64,000 nucleotides of DNA from Methylobacterium haplocladii (GCF_007992175.1 NZ_BJZT01000005.1:1-64000); one strand, 5' to 3'. Counted from the first letter of the stretch, positions 8,639 to 18,567 are shown. Notes: generated by a model not told the origin, from the letters alone. Numbers and translations: made by a program.

Positions 8639-10084
8639 ATGGACACGCCGCCCGTGCTCGCCTCAGCCCTCGCCACCCGCAAGCCCATCACAGCGATCTT
8701 GGCGCAGGAGGAGGACCATGAGGCTTCGTCGCGCGGGCTCACCCGCAGCCTGTCGGCGCTCAGCCTCGTCTGCATCGGGGTCGGCGGCACGATCGGGGCC
8801 GGTATCTTCGTATTGACCGGAACGGCGGCGGCGCAGTTCGCGGGGCCGGGCCTCGCGCTCTCCTTCATCCTCGCCGGCATCGCAAGTGGCCTCGTCGGGC
8901 TCTGCTACGCCGAACTCGCTGCGATGATTCCGGTCGCGGGGTCGACCTACACCTACACCTACGCGACGCTCGGCAGTCTCGCCGCCTGGATCATCGGTTG
9001 GGACCTCGTCCTCGAATTCGCGATGGCGGCCTCTACCGTCGCGGTCGGCTGGTCGGGCTATGCCCAGAGCCTCGCAGCGGATTTCGGACTGAGGCTGCCG
9101 CCCTCCCTCGCCTCGGCACCGGGACGCGGCGGCATCGTCGACCTGCCGGCAGCCGCGATCACCTGCGGACTGACCCTGCTGCTCATGCGCGAGGCGCGCG
9201 ATGCCGCCATGAGCAACGCGATCCTGGTGGCCCTGAAGGTCGCGATCATCCTCAGCTTCGTGGTGGTCGGCGGCATCCACGTGAAGCCCGAGTTGTGGTC
9301 GCCGCTCGTGCCGCCGAACGAAGGCGCGTTCGGCGCCTTCGGCTGGAGCGGCATCCTGCGCGGGGCGGGGGTCGTGTTCTTCGCCTATATCGGCTTCGAG
9401 ACCGTGTCCTGCGCCGCCGCCGAGACCCGGCATCCGCAGCGCGACGCCCCGATCGGCCTGATCGGCGCACTGGTCGTCAGCACCGTGCTCTACGTCGCGG
9501 TGGCGATCGTGCTCACCGGGCTCGTGCCCTTCAAGGCGCTGAACGTCCCCGACCCCATCGCCAAAGCGGTCGATACGCTCGGCCTCGATGCTTTCGGACT
9601 GCTGATCAAGGTCGGAGCGCTCATCGGCCTGACCACAGCCTGCCTCACCGCCCTCTATGGGCAGGGCCGGATCCTCTATGCGATGGCGAGGGACCGTATG
9701 CTGCCGGACATCTTCGCGCGGCTCGATCCGGTGACGCGCGCGCCGCGGATCGGCCAAGTGACGATCGGTCTCGTCACCGCCACCGTCGCGGCGCTCGTCC
9801 CGATCGAGGTCCTCGGCGAACTCGTCAGCATCGGAACGCTGTTCGCCTTCATCCTCGTCTGCAGCGCCGTACTGATCTTACGGCGGACCGATCCGGAACG
9901 GACGCGTCCGTTCCGGGTGCCGGGTGGCAAAGTCCTGCCGGTGCTCGGCATTCTTGCGTGCCTCGCCCTGATGGTCGGGCTGCCAGGCGACACCTGGATC
10001 CGGCTCGTCGCCTGGCTCGTTCTCGGGCTCGCGATCTTCTTGGGCTATGGCCGCAGGAGATTACGAGCGCCCGCCGCTCAGTAG
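8639..10084 (+). CDS. APC-family amino acid permease (YfnA/CAT-like)
   Basis: A 481-residue inner-membrane transporter with about 12 hydrophobic helices. The first helix contains the APC signature CIGVGGTIGAGIFVLTGTAA, and the sixth has GVVFFAYIGFETVSCAAAET. Both are typical of the cationic amino acid transporter (CAT) subgroup. The substrate is not predictable beyond an amino acid. ATG 8639 is chosen (MDTPPVLASALATRKPI); an in-frame ATG at 8606 would add 11 residues. The stop overlaps a possible tiny antisense ORF. Confidence 0.88.
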   Translation: MDTPPVLASALATRKPITAILAQEEDHEASSRGLTRSLSALSLVCIGVGGTIGAGIFVLTGTAAAQFAGPGLALSFILAGIASGLVGLCYAELAAMIPVAGSTYTYTYATLGSLAAWIIGWDLVLEFAMAASTVAVGWSGYAQSLAADFGLRLPPSLASAPGRGGIVDLPAAAITCGLTLLLMREARDAAMSNAILVALKVAIILSFVVVGGIHVKPELWSPLVPPNEGAFGAFGWSGILRGAGVVFFAYIGFETVSCAAAETRHPQRDAPIGLIGALVVSTVLYVAVAIVLTGLVPFKALNVPDPIAKAVDTLGLDAFGLLIKVGALIGLTTACLTALYGQGRILYAMARDRMLPDIFARLDPVTRAPRIGQVTIGLVTATVAALVPIEVLGELVSIGTLFAFILVCSAVLILRRTDPERTRPFRVPGGKVLPVLGILACLALMVGLPGDTWIRLVAWLVLGLAIFLGYGRRRLRAPAAQ

Positions 10085-10173
10085 GTCCGCTGACCCTGAC
10101 GTCCGCCGCCATAGCGCCGACGCAGCCAAGAGACGACCTTGGGCAGCAGGAAAGCGAGGATCAGTTTGCGCAT
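10078..10173 (-). CDS. Possible 31-residue hydrophobic/basic small protein
   Basis: A short frame on the minus strand from ATG 10173 to TGA 10078 encodes a peptide beginning MRKLILAFLLPKVVSWLRRR and ending in a Gly/Arg/Gln tail. It reads like a small membrane-associated protein, with a hydrophobic helix followed by a basic stretch. It has no strong ribosome-binding site and overlaps the last seven bases of the permease gene. It may be real because it lies in the otherwise empty gap before xthA, but this is a weak call. Confidence 0.3.
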   Translation of the reverse strand: MRKLILAFLLPKVVSWLRRRYGGGRQGQRTY

Positions 10174-10240
10174 GATGCGGGTCCGGGCTCCGGTATCGTT
10201 ATTGCGAAGCCTCAATTGTCCGCCGGGCGGCGATGTTCCG

Positions 10241-11092
10241 TCACAGTTCCAGCGTCAGCGTCACCGGTGCGTGGTCGGACGGCCGCTCCCAGCCGCGCGC
10301 CTCGCGAAACACCTCCATCTTGCGGACGGTGTCCTTGAGGTCCGGCGAGACCCAGGCGTGGTCGAGGCGGCGCCCCTTGTTGGCGGCCTGCCAGTCCGGC
10401 GAGCGATAGCTCCACCACGTGTAGATCTTCTCGGGCTCCGGCGTGAGCAGGCGCGCCGTGTCGATCCAGTCGGCTTCGCCGCGCAGGGTCTCCAACGCCT
10501 CGGTCTCGATGGGCGTGTGGCTGACCACGTCGAGCAGCTGCTTGTGCGACCAGACGTCGTGCTCGAGGGGCGCGACGTTGAGATCGCCCACCAGGATCGC
10601 CGGGCCGGCGACGCGCTTACCGCCCCAGGCACGCAGTTCCTGCAGGAAGTCGAGCTTGTGCGCGAATTTCGGGTTGAGGGCGCGGTCGGGGATGTCGCCG
10701 CCGGCCGGCACGTAGAAATCGTGCAGCGCGATCCCCGCCGCAGCGCCAGCCTCCGGCCCGAGTACCGCCGAGATGTGGCGCGCATCCTGGCGCTCGCAGA
10801 ACGGCATCACGCAGCGTGTGAGCAGCGGAAACCGCGAGAGGATGGCAACGCCGTTGTAGCCCTTCTGTCCGGCGAAAAAGACGTTCTCATATCCGGAGCC
10901 GCGCAGCGCCTTCAGCGGAAACGCATCGTCGGGACACTTAGTCTCCTGCAGGCAGAGGACGTCGGGCTTCGCAGCGTCGAGAAAACGCAGTACCGAGTCG
11001 ATGCGCAGCCGCACCGAGTTGATGTTCCAGGTGGTGACGGTGAGGCGCAACGGATCCGGCCCTGTAGGGTTGGCATCGGCGAAGGGCGTCAC
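10241..11092 (-). CDS. xthA: Exodeoxyribonuclease III
   Basis: A class II AP endonuclease / 3'-5' exonuclease of base-excision repair (EEP superfamily). Motifs in order: TWNINSVRLR, CLQETKCPD (metal-binding Glu), FAGQKGYNGVAILSR, GDLNVAP, RRLDHAWVS, and the catalytic PSDHAPV near the C-terminus. The frame runs far upstream to 11329 over plsC. I take GTG 11092 (283 aa); TTG 11050 (269 aa) would match the usual length even better. Divergent from plsC and near lolA-ftsK, a neighbourhood common in Hyphomicrobiales. Confidence 0.92.
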   Translation of the reverse strand: MTPFADANPTGPDPLRLTVTTWNINSVRLRIDSVLRFLDAAKPDVLCLQETKCPDDAFPLKALRGSGYENVFFAGQKGYNGVAILSRFPLLTRCVMPFCERQDARHISAVLGPEAGAAAGIALHDFYVPAGGDIPDRALNPKFAHKLDFLQELRAWGGKRVAGPAILVGDLNVAPLEHDVWSHKQLLDVVSHTPIETEALETLRGEADWIDTARLLTPEPEKIYTWWSYRSPDWQAANKGRRLDHAWVSPDLKDTVRKMEVFREARGWERPSDHAPVTLTLEL

Positions 11093-11186
11093 CGATAGAT
11101 CGGTTTCGCGCACTCGTCGCCGATGAAATGCCGCCGCCGGTCGCTTGTCCGCGGCATCCGGCGACCTCTCGTTCAAGGACTCCCGA

Positions 11187-11936
11187 GTGTCACGCACCCG
11201 CTCCGTGCTCTTCAACCTGTACTGGGCCGGCTGGACCGGCCTGTTCGCCTTCCCGCTCGTGGTTCTGGCCGCCCTGGGCTCACCGGCCCGGCCGATCCGG
11301 GCGTTCACGCGGCTGTGGTCGCGGGGCATCCTGTTCGGCCTGCATCACATCATCGGGCTGACCTACGTCGAGGAAGGCCGCGAGCGCATTCCGGCCGAGC
11401 CGTGCCTGATCGTCGCAAACCACCAGTCGGCCTGGGAGACGCTGGCGTTCCTGACGCTCGTGCCGAACGTCGCGATCGTCGCCAAGCGCGAACTCGTGGC
11501 CATTCCGATCGTCGGCTGGTTCCTGAAGCGCTCGCCGATGATCATCATCGACCGCGCCAACGGCACGCAGGCGCTGCGCATCATGATCGACGAGAGCCGC
11601 GCCGCGATCGGGCAGGGACGCTCGATCCTGATGTTCCCGGAAGGGACGCGTGGGGAGATCACGGCGCCGGTGCAGTTCAAGCGCGGCGTCGAGCTGCTCT
11701 ACGCCAAACTCGGCCTGCCGGTGCTGCCGGTCGCGGTGAATTCGGGGCTGTACTGGCCGCATGGCGGCTCGCGCCACAAGCCTGGAACCGTGGTGGTGAG
11801 CTACCTCGCCACCTTGGCGCCGGGCCTGACCGGCGGCGAGTTCATGCGCGGCACGCAAGGTGCGATCGATTCGGAACTGGACCGCTGGCGGGAGCCGGAA
11901 GCGCGGACTGTAGAGCCAGCGCTGCAGGCGATCTGA
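11187..11936 (+). CDS. plsC: 1-acyl-sn-glycerol-3-phosphate acyltransferase (PlsC family)
   Basis: A 249-residue acyltransferase of phospholipid synthesis that adds the second acyl chain to lysophosphatidic acid. GTG 11187 (SRTRSVLFNLYWAGW) is the preferred start. Residues 1-45 hold a membrane-embedding hydrophobic segment. Block I reads NHQSAWE, so the usual acidic residue of HX4D is glutamate. Block III is FPEGTRG. The later block LPVLPVAVNSG is normal. HX4E could reduce activity or reflect a subfamily; the overall fold looks intact. Confidence 0.85.
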   Translation: MSRTRSVLFNLYWAGWTGLFAFPLVVLAALGSPARPIRAFTRLWSRGILFGLHHIIGLTYVEEGRERIPAEPCLIVANHQSAWETLAFLTLVPNVAIVAKRELVAIPIVGWFLKRSPMIIIDRANGTQALRIMIDESRAAIGQGRSILMFPEGTRGEITAPVQFKRGVELLYAKLGLPVLPVAVNSGLYWPHGGSRHKPGTVVVSYLATLAPGLTGGEFMRGTQGAIDSELDRWREPEARTVEPALQAI

Positions 11937-11939
11937 GGC

Positions 11940-12833
11940 CTACTGCTCGGCCTGCGCTTCGTTGCGCTTGATCTGCTCGCGCATCGCCTTGTCTTCGGCG
12001 CGGCCGTAATCGATGAAGAACAGCGTGCCGTCGACGGCCTTGCCCTTCTGCAGGTTGGCGAGTTGCACCGTCGTCAGGTAGCCCTGCGGGTCGGTGATCC
12101 GCCATTGCGAGAGCGTCTTCATTTCGGCGTCGAAATAGAGCTGGATCTTCGAGGTGCCCCCAAGCGTCGAGCGGTCCTCCAGCGTCACGCGGATGCCGCC
12201 GGGCTCGTTCGAGACGTCGGTCACGGTGAGGTCGCGGGCGAGATCGATCTTTTCGCGGATCAGGAATTTCAGCGGCGTCTGCGAGATGAAGTAGAGATCC
12301 TGCGTATTCAGCTTGCGGTCGCGCACGGCCACCGAGGTGCCGTCGGCAATCACCTCCAGCGGCGAGGGCTGGTCGTATTCGAAGCGCAGGCGGCCGGGCT
12401 TGGCCAGGGAGAGCTTGCCGCCGATCTTGCGGCCGTCCGGCCCGATCTGCATGAAGCCGCCGGTGAGCGTCTGGAAGCTGTTGAAATAGGCGTTGGCGCG
12501 CTGGACGACGGCCTCGGGCTCGGCATTCTGCAGCGACGATCCGGCGGCCGGCGTTCCGACAGCGGCGACCTGCGACTCGGCAGGCCTGGCAGTGGCCTTG
12601 GGAGCGACGGACTTGTCGGCGCTCGCGGCCTTGTCCTTGGCGGGCTTCTGAGCGGCCTTCTTGCCGTTCGCGGCCGGCGCTTCGGCTTCCGGAGCGGGCG
12701 CAGCCTTCTCCTCCTTGTTGCCGAGGAGGCCGTCGATAAAGTTGGACAGCTGCGCCGAGGCCGGCTGCGGCTGCAGCGCGAGGGCCAGGAGAAGCAGCGG
12801 ACCGGCGGCGAGGCGGGAGCGGCGGCCAGTCAT
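11940..12833 (-). CDS. lolA: Outer-membrane lipoprotein carrier protein LolA
   Basis: 297 residues starting at ATG 12833 (MTGRRSRLAAGPLLLLALAL), a Sec signal peptide ending near PASAQ. A long Ala/Pro/Lys-rich linker (about residues 45-105) follows before the LolA domain. The domain starts at VVQRANAYFNSFQTLTGGF and includes PGRLRFEYDQPSPLEVIADG, the family signature. LolA ferries lipoproteins across the periplasm. The linker makes it longer than the roughly 200-residue E. coli protein, which is common in alphaproteobacteria. It is immediately downstream of ftsK on the same strand. Confidence 0.9.
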   Translation of the reverse strand: MTGRRSRLAAGPLLLLALALQPQPASAQLSNFIDGLLGNKEEKAAPAPEAEAPAANGKKAAQKPAKDKAASADKSVAPKATARPAESQVAAVGTPAAGSSLQNAEPEAVVQRANAYFNSFQTLTGGFMQIGPDGRKIGGKLSLAKPGRLRFEYDQPSPLEVIADGTSVAVRDRKLNTQDLYFISQTPLKFLIREKIDLARDLTVTDVSNEPGGIRVTLEDRSTLGGTSKIQLYFDAEMKTLSQWRITDPQGYLTTVQLANLQKGKAVDGTLFFIDYGRAEDKAMREQIKRNEAQAEQ

Positions 12834-12961
12834 CGTCTTGCGGTCTCCGAGACTTGCGTGCGTTTCTTCGGGCGGGACCGCTTCGGTCCATTTGAACGTT
12901 CCGGGGCACGAAGCACCGGAACGTCCAGGGTTAGAGCCCGCGCCTGTGGCGAAGTTGCGGC

Positions 12962-15900
12962 TCACTCGTCGTCGTCGTAGCCCGAGGAGGGCATCGGCAC
13001 GCCGTCGACCAGGATCTCGCGCTTTCCGGCATGGTTGGCCGGGCCGACGATGCCCTCGATCTCCATGCGCTCCATGATCGAGGCGGCGCGGTTGTAACCG
13101 ATCTGCAGGCGACGCTGGATGTAGGAGGTCGAGGCCTTCTTGTCCCGCAGCACCACGGCGATCGCCTGATCGTAGAGATCGGCCCCGTCGCCGCCGCTGG
13201 CCGCGACGAAGGCGCCGACGTCGAAGACCGGAGCATCGGCCTCCTCGCCCTCGGGCTCCTCCTTGTCGGCCTTGGCGCGCGAGCCCTTCGTCGCCTTCTC
13301 CGGCTCACCCGTGCCGTCATCCGCCGTGACCGCTTCGAGATAGGACGGACGGCCCTGGTGCTTGAGGTGGTCGACGACGGTCTCGACCTCGCTGTCCGAA
13401 CAGAACGGCCCGTGGACGCGGGTGGTTCGTCCGCCGCCGGCCATGAACAGCATGTCGCCCTGGCCCAAGAGCTGCTCGGCGCCCATCTCGCCGAGGATCG
13501 TGCGGCTGTCGATCTTCGAGGTGACCTGGAAGCTGATCCGGGTCGGGAAGTTCGCCTTGATGGTGCCGGTGATGACGTCGACCGAGGGACGCTGCGTCGC
13601 CATGATCAGGTGGATGCCGGCGGCGCGGGCCATCTGGGCAAGACGCTGGATCGCGCCCTCGATGTCCTTGCCCGCCACCATCATCAGGTCGGCCATCTCG
13701 TCGACCACGATGACGATGTAGGGCAGCGCCGAGAGGTCCATCGCCTCCTCGACGAACACCGCCTCGCCGGTCTCGCGGTTGAAGCCGGTCTGGATGGTGC
13801 GGTTGATGACCTCGCCCTTCTCGCGGGCCTCCTTCATCCGGCCATTGTAGCCGTCGATGTTGCGCACACCGACCTTCGACATCTTCTTGTAGCGCTCCTC
13901 CATCTCGCGCACCGCCCATTTGAGGGCGATGACCGCCTTCTTCGGGTCGATGACGACGGGGGAGAGCAGGTGCGGGATGCCGTCGTAGACGGACAGTTCC
14001 AGCATCTTCGGGTCGACCATGATCAGGCGGCACTCCTCCGGCTTCAGCCGGTATAGCAGCGACAGGATCATCGTGTTGATGGCCACCGACTTGCCCGAGC
14101 CGGTGGTGCCGGCGACGAGCAGGTGCGGCATGCGGGCGAGGTCGGCGATGATCGGCTCGCCGCCGATGTTCTTGCCGAGGCAGAGCGCGAGCTTGTGCTT
14201 GGTGTGGACGAAGTCCTCGGAGGCCAGGAGTTCGCGCAGGTACACGGTCTCGCGCACGGCGTTCGGCAGTTCGATGCCGATGACGTTCCGGCCGGGCACC
14301 ACCGCGACGCGGGCCGACACGGCGGACATCGAGCGGGCGATGTCGTCCGACAGGCCGATGACGCGGCTCGACTTGGTGCCAGGCGCCGGCTCCAGCTCGT
14401 AGAGGGTCACGACCGGACCGGGACGAACCGCGAGGATATCGCCGCGAACCCCGAAATCCTGGACGGTCTGCTGAAGGTTGAGTGCGTTCTGCTCCAGTTC
14501 GTCGGCATCGACTTCCTCGGTGTCCGACAGCATCGGCTCGGCGAGGAGTTCGAGGGCCGGAAGCTCGTAGTTCTCGTTGCCGACGAAGGACATCGGCACG
14601 TGCTGGTTCGCAGGCACCAAGGTGCGGCGCTCGGGCATGACCGCGCGGGACGTCGACACCGGCGCTGGCTGGGCGGCGACCGGCTCGGGAGCGGGGGCCG
14701 GCTCGGGCTCGACCGCCGCGATCTCGGTCTCCTCGATCTCGGGGGCTGCCGTCTTCGGCGTGCGCAACAGGACCGGACGTGACGGGATCGGCACCGGGCG
14801 CGGCGCCGATGCGACGACCTCGTCCTGCCAGACCGGGGGAGGGGAGGGGAAGGTCGCAACGGGCGTCGGCGCGGCCGGCTGAGAGGCAACGGCCGGGCGG
14901 ATCGCGGCGCGGGCGGCCATGGCGGAGGGGACGGGACGCGGGGCCGGGACCACGCGCTCCGAAAGGCCGCCCGAGACGAGGCTCAGTGCCGGCTTCGCGG
15001 GTGCGGCCCGGACCATCGCCTCGGGTTCGGCCGGAGTGTTGGCCGGGAGCGGCATCGGCATGCCCTCGAAGCGCACGAGATGATCGAGTGCATAGACCGG
15101 CGCAGCCGGCAGGGCGCGCAGCAGCGAAATGTCGAGCGGCACCGAAACGAAGGTCTCGGGAGCCTGAGGCACCGGCTTCGCGGTCGTGACGTCGGGGCCA
15201 GACGCATCGGCGAACCACAGCTCGGTGGAAGAGGACTCGGCGGCGCCGAACCAGCCCTGCAGATCCGACCAGTCCGGCACGTCGGACCACTCGGCATCGG
15301 GAACCTGCGTATCCGATACCGGCTGCGGCTTCGGGGCCACGGGGCGCGGCCGATCGGGGGTGCGGAAGAAGCGGACGCCGGGCGGCGGCACGAACGGGCG
15401 GCGCCAGGCCGGAACGGCCTCGGCGGCGGCGCGGGCGGCATCCTCCGCCTGTTGCGCGGCGAGCTCGATGGCGAGTTCCTCGGCCCGAAGCGCCTCGGCC
15501 TCGGCCGCCTCGCGAGCGGCTTCGGCTGCGGCGTAGGCCGCGACCTGGGCTTCGTGCAGGGCCTGGACCTGCCGCTGGGCCTCGCGCTCGGCTTCGATGG
15601 CGCGCTGGCGACGCTCCTGCAGGACAGGGTCGGGCGTGCGGGTGAAGCGGACGCTCGGGTCATAGGCCTGGACCGGCATCGCCGCCGGCACGATGGAGTC
15701 CGGGCGGCGCGGGGTGCGCACGAGAACGCCGGCGCCCGAGGCACCCGCATCGATGCGGCTCTCGTAGGAAGGATCGAGGTCGTAAGCGTCCTGCGGTACG
15801 AGGTCGTCGTCGAAGGCCTGATGAGACCAGGCCGCCGAAGGTCGTGACGGCTCGGGCTGCGCGAGCATCGCCCCCGGCGAAGTCAGCCAGCTCGGAGGAG

Positions 15901-16090
15901 CCTCGGGAGTGGGGCGTGCCACCGGCTGGGCCGAGCGCTGCGGCGGCCCGTAGAGACGGCGCGCGACGTTCGAGCGAAGCGCCATCAGGCGCTGCGTGAT
16001 GGCGCCGATGGAGAGGTCGAGGCGGTCGCCGCCGCGACCCGGGCGAGAGGGATCACGATGGGTTTGGGGAGGCCGTCCCGTTGCGCGCAT
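12962..16090 (-). CDS. ftsK: DNA translocase FtsK/SpoIIIE, lacking the N-terminal membrane domain
   Basis: 1042 residues from ATG 16090 (TTG 16114 is also possible). The C-terminal half is a complete motor: alpha domain, Walker A GTTGSGKS, Walker [12 protein letters not shown], the [12 protein letters not shown] block, and a winged-helix gamma domain ([23 protein letters not shown]). Gamma domains recognise KOPS-like sequences to direct chromosome dimer resolution. The first roughly 500 residues are Pro/Ala/Glu-rich with an Ala-rich coiled-coil stretch (around 165-230) and no hydrophobic helix. Canonical FtsK has about four N-terminal transmembrane helices. An in-frame TAA lies just upstream, so a membrane domain is not simply missed. 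A second, membrane-anchored FtsK may exist elsewhere. Confidence 0.92.
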   Translation of the reverse strand: MRATGRPPQTHRDPSRPGRGGDRLDLSIGAITQRLMALRSNVARRLYGPPQRSAQPVARPTPEAPPSWLTSPGAMLAQPEPSRPSAAWSHQAFDDDLVPQDAYDLDPSYESRIDAGASGAGVLVRTPRRPDSIVPAAMPVQAYDPSVRFTRTPDPVLQERRQRAIEAEREAQRQVQALHEAQVAAYAAAEAAREAAEAEALRAEELAIELAAQQAEDAARAAAEAVPAWRRPFVPPPGVRFFRTPDRPRPVAPKPQPVSDTQVPDAEWSDVPDWSDLQGWFGAAESSSTELWFADASGPDVTTAKPVPQAPETFVSVPLDISLLRALPAAPVYALDHLVRFEGMPMPLPANTPAEPEAMVRAAPAKPALSLVSGGLSERVVPAPRPVPSAMAARAAIRPAVASQPAAPTPVATFPSPPPVWQDEVVASAPRPVPIPSRPVLLRTPKTAAPEIEETEIAAVEPEPAPAPEPVAAQPAPVSTSRAVMPERRTLVPANQHVPMSFVGNENYELPALELLAEPMLSDTEEVDADELEQNALNLQQTVQDFGVRGDILAVRPGPVVTLYELEPAPGTKSSRVIGLSDDIARSMSAVSARVAVVPGRNVIGIELPNAVRETVYLRELLASEDFVHTKHKLALCLGKNIGGEPIIADLARMPHLLVAGTTGSGKSVAINTMILSLLYRLKPEECRLIMVDPKMLELSVYDGIPHLLSPVVIDPKKAVIALKWAVREMEERYKKMSKVGVRNIDGYNGRMKEAREKGEVINRTIQTGFNRETGEAVFVEEAMDLSALPYIVIVVDEMADLMMVAGKDIEGAIQRLAQMARAAGIHLIMATQRPSVDVITGTIKANFPTRISFQVTSKIDSRTILGEMGAEQLLGQGDMLFMAGGGRTTRVHGPFCSDSEVETVVDHLKHQGRPSYLEAVTADDGTGEPEKATKGSRAKADKEEPEGEEADAPVFDVGAFVAASGGDGADLYDQAIAVVLRDKKASTSYIQRRLQIGYNRAASIMERMEIEGIVGPANHAGKREILVDGVPMPSSGYDDDE

Positions 16091-16224
16091 GATCTGTGAA
16101 ATGACTCGATACAAGGTCCGACTCCCCGCGGAGCGGTTCCCCGCCAGTTAGGCGCAGCGTCGTTAATGAACGCTTGAAAGAGGGCCTTCCGAACCGTCCC
16201 GCACGGCGGCTCGCCTGTACGCGT

Positions 16225-16665
16225 TCAACCTCTGGAGGTGCGATCGAGCCGGCCGAGCGCGCGCACCAGCGCCGGTTCCAAGGCGCGCAGTTCGTCGAGA
16301 TGCGCCACCGTCAGCCGTCTCAGGATGGCTTCCGCCTTCGGCGTCAAAGCCAGCTCGGTCCGGCGGCGGTCGTCGGCCGCGGCCGTCTTCGTCACGAGAC
16401 CGCCCTGCTCCATCCGCCGTACCAGCTCGGCCGCCGAGTTCGCGGCGACCATGAGCTGCCGGGCGAGCATGCCGACGCTCGGCGCTTCGTCACCGACATG
16501 TCCCGCGATCGCCAGCAGCGCCTGATGCTGCTGCGGTGGCAGGCCGGCCTCCGTCGCCGCTTCGGCGCTGAAGGCGAGGAAGCGGCGCAGTCGATGCCGA
16601 AAATCGGCGATCGCGGCGTATTGCTCCGGAGACAGGCCGGCCTCGTCGTTCGCCTTCGTCGTCAT
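16225..16665 (-). CDS. MarR-family transcriptional regulator
   Basis: 146 residues from ATG 16665. A winged helix-turn-helix protein: dimerisation helix, then LPPQQHQALLAIAGHV, recognition region (PSVGMLARQLMVAANSAAELVRRMEQGGLV), and wing TKTAAADDRRRTELALTPKAEAIL with the conserved D-x-R-R-R. It is divergent from the ClC gene with a perfect palindrome between them, so it most likely represses itself and that transporter. The effector is unknown. Confidence 0.9.
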   Translation of the reverse strand: MTTKANDEAGLSPEQYAAIADFRHRLRRFLAFSAEAATEAGLPPQQHQALLAIAGHVGDEAPSVGMLARQLMVAANSAAELVRRMEQGGLVTKTAAADDRRRTELALTPKAEAILRRLTVAHLDELRALEPALVRALGRLDRTSRG

Positions 16666-16701
16666 GCCGCCGCTCCCGACCACCGCGCAGCCCCCATAGA
16701 T

Positions 16702-16720
16702 TATATCGTAACACGATATA
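16702..16720. promoter_or_regulatory. Palindromic operator in the marR/ClC divergent promoter
   Basis: TATATCGT (16702-16709), 3-nt spacer, ACGATATA (16713-16720): a perfect 8-bp dyad in a short AT-rich patch of an otherwise GC-rich gap. It lies 37 bases from the marR start and 27 from the ClC start. Size, symmetry and placement fit a MarR dimer site. Confidence 0.75.
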
Positions 16721-16746
16721 TATCCGTCTCCGAACCAGGAGACGAC

Positions 16747-18567
16747 ATGCCGAGTGTGACCGAACGAAAGCCGTCGAAGACCACGGAGCGGCACGGCTCC
16801 CGCCCGCTCGGGGATTTCACGGCGAACCCGCGCCTGCTCGTTCTCGTCGCGATGGCGCTGGCGATCGGGACGGCAGCCGCCTTCGCCGCCTTCGCACTGG
16901 TCAAGCTGATCGCCCTCGTCACGCAGATCGCCTGGTTCGGACGGTTCGATACGACATCCATCTCGCTCGCGGAGGCCGCCCGCTCGCCTTGGATGGTGGC
17001 CATCCCGGTACTTGGCGGCCTCGTCATCGGGCTGATGGCGCGTTTCGGCTCCGAGAAGATCCGCGGCCATGGCATCCCGGAGGCGATCGAGGCGATCCTG
17101 ATCGGCGGCAGCCGCATGTCGCCCAAGGTAGCACTGCTCAAGCCGCTCTCCTCCGCGATCTCGATCGGCACCGGCGGCCCGTTCGGCGCGGAAGGGCCGA
17201 TCATCATGACGGGGGGCGCGATCGGCTCGCTCTTCGCCCAGTTCTTCCATCTGAGTTCTGCCGAGCGGAAGACGCTGCTGGTCGCGGGTGCGGCCGCTGG
17301 CATGACGGCGATCTTCGGAACGCCCGTCGCCGCGGTACTGCTGGCGGTCGAGCTGCTGCTGTTCGAATGGCGGCCGCGCAGCTTCATCCCCGTCGCCGCA
17401 GCCGCGGTGACGGCCACGGCGTGGCGCCCGCTGCTGTTCGGGACGGGACCGCTCTTTCCGTTCGCGGGAACACCGGTGTTGCCCTGGTGGGGGCTGATCG
17501 CCTGCGCCGGACTGGGCATCCTCGCCGGCCTGCAATCGGCAGTTCTGACGAAATGCCTCTACGCCCTGGAGGATGCTTTCGAGCGCCTGCCGATCCACTG
17601 GATGTGGTGGCCTGCGCTCGGCGGCGTCTGCATCGGACTCGGCGGCCTGATCGAGCCCCGGGCGCTCGGGGTCGGCTACGACGTCATCGGCGATTTGCTC
17701 GCCGGGCACCTGCTCGTCGGGGCGGTTCTGCTGATCCTGGTCGTCAAGGCGGCGATCTGGCTGCTGGCGCTGTCGTCCGGCACGTCGGGCGGCGTTCTCG
17801 CACCGCTCCTCATCCTCGGCGGCGCCATGGGCTGGCTCGTCGGTTGCGTGCTGCCGGGCGATCCGGGCTTCTGGGCGCTCCTCGGGATGGCCGCGATGCT
17901 CGGCGGCACCATGCGGGCGCCCCTCACCGGCGCGGTCTTCGCCGCCGAGATCACCGGCGATCTGAACGCCCTGCCGGCTCTGCTCGCGGCGACGGTCGCG
18001 GCCTATGCGGTGACGGTCCTGCTGCTCAAGCGCTCCATCCTCACCGAGAAGATCGCCCGGCGCGGCCAGCACATCGTCCGCGAATACGGCGTCGATCCCT
18101 ATGAGCTCAGCCGCGTCCGCGACGTGATGGTGACCGAGGTCGAGACGCTCTCAGGCACTCTCTCCGTCGCACAGGCCATCGCCGCGATCGAACGCGGCGA
18201 GCATCGCACCTACCCGGTCGTCGACGCCGAAGGACGACCGATCGCCGTGGTGTCCGGCAAGGATGCCTTGCACTGGGCGTCCACACCGGGAAGGGATGGG
18301 GAGCGGCTTGCGGACCGCCTCGCAGACCGCACCTTCGCCGTGTTCCATCCGGACGATGTCGTCGCGCGCGCCCTCGATCTCATGCTCGGCCGGCACCAGG
18401 GCTGCATCGCGGTCGCGGACTCCCACTCCGGGCGGCTCGTGGGCATCGTCACGCGCCGGGACCTCCTGAAGGTTCGGGCGGAGGTCATTCGATCGGAGGA
18501 CGAGCGCCGGGTCTTTCTCGCCCGACGGAATCCGTTGAGGACCCGAGCGCGGGGGCGGGCTGCGTGA
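16747..18567 (+). CDS. ClC-family chloride channel/transporter with C-terminal CBS pair
   Basis: 606 residues from ATG 16747. The membrane core carries the three ClC signatures in variant form: RGHGIPEA (for GSGIP), GGPFGAEGPII containing the gating glutamate, and SSGTSGGVLAP (for GxFxP). A glutamate in FEWRPRSF lines up with the proton-coupling glutamate of E. coli ClcA, which favours a Cl-/H+ exchanger over a channel (inference). Two CBS domains occupy about residues 460-590 (VRDVMVTEVETL and DRTFAVFHPDDVVARAL). Probably controlled by the divergent MarR regulator. Confidence 0.9.
   Translation: MPSVTERKPSKTTERHGSRPLGDFTANPRLLVLVAMALAIGTAAAFAAFALVKLIALVTQIAWFGRFDTTSISLAEAARSPWMVAIPVLGGLVIGLMARFGSEKIRGHGIPEAIEAILIGGSRMSPKVALLKPLSSAISIGTGGPFGAEGPIIMTGGAIGSLFAQFFHLSSAERKTLLVAGAAAGMTAIFGTPVAAVLLAVELLLFEWRPRSFIPVAAAAVTATAWRPLLFGTGPLFPFAGTPVLPWWGLIACAGLGILAGLQSAVLTKCLYALEDAFERLPIHWMWWPALGGVCIGLGGLIEPRALGVGYDVIGDLLAGHLLVGAVLLILVVKAAIWLLALSSGTSGGVLAPLLILGGAMGWLVGCVLPGDPGFWALLGMAAMLGGTMRAPLTGAVFAAEITGDLNALPALLAATVAAYAVTVLLLKRSILTEKIARRGQHIVREYGVDPYELSRVRDVMVTEVETLSGTLSVAQAIAAIERGEHRTYPVVDAEGRPIAVVSGKDALHWASTPGRDGERLADRLADRTFAVFHPDDVVARALDLMLGRHQGCIAVADSHSGRLVGIVTRRDLLKVRAEVIRSEDERRVFLARRNPLRTRARGRAA

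Noticed and set aside
13317..15290. A 657-codon frame on the same strand as ftsK in another phase
   Set aside because: Arg/Pro-rich nonsense sequence over a gene with unmistakable FtsK motifs.
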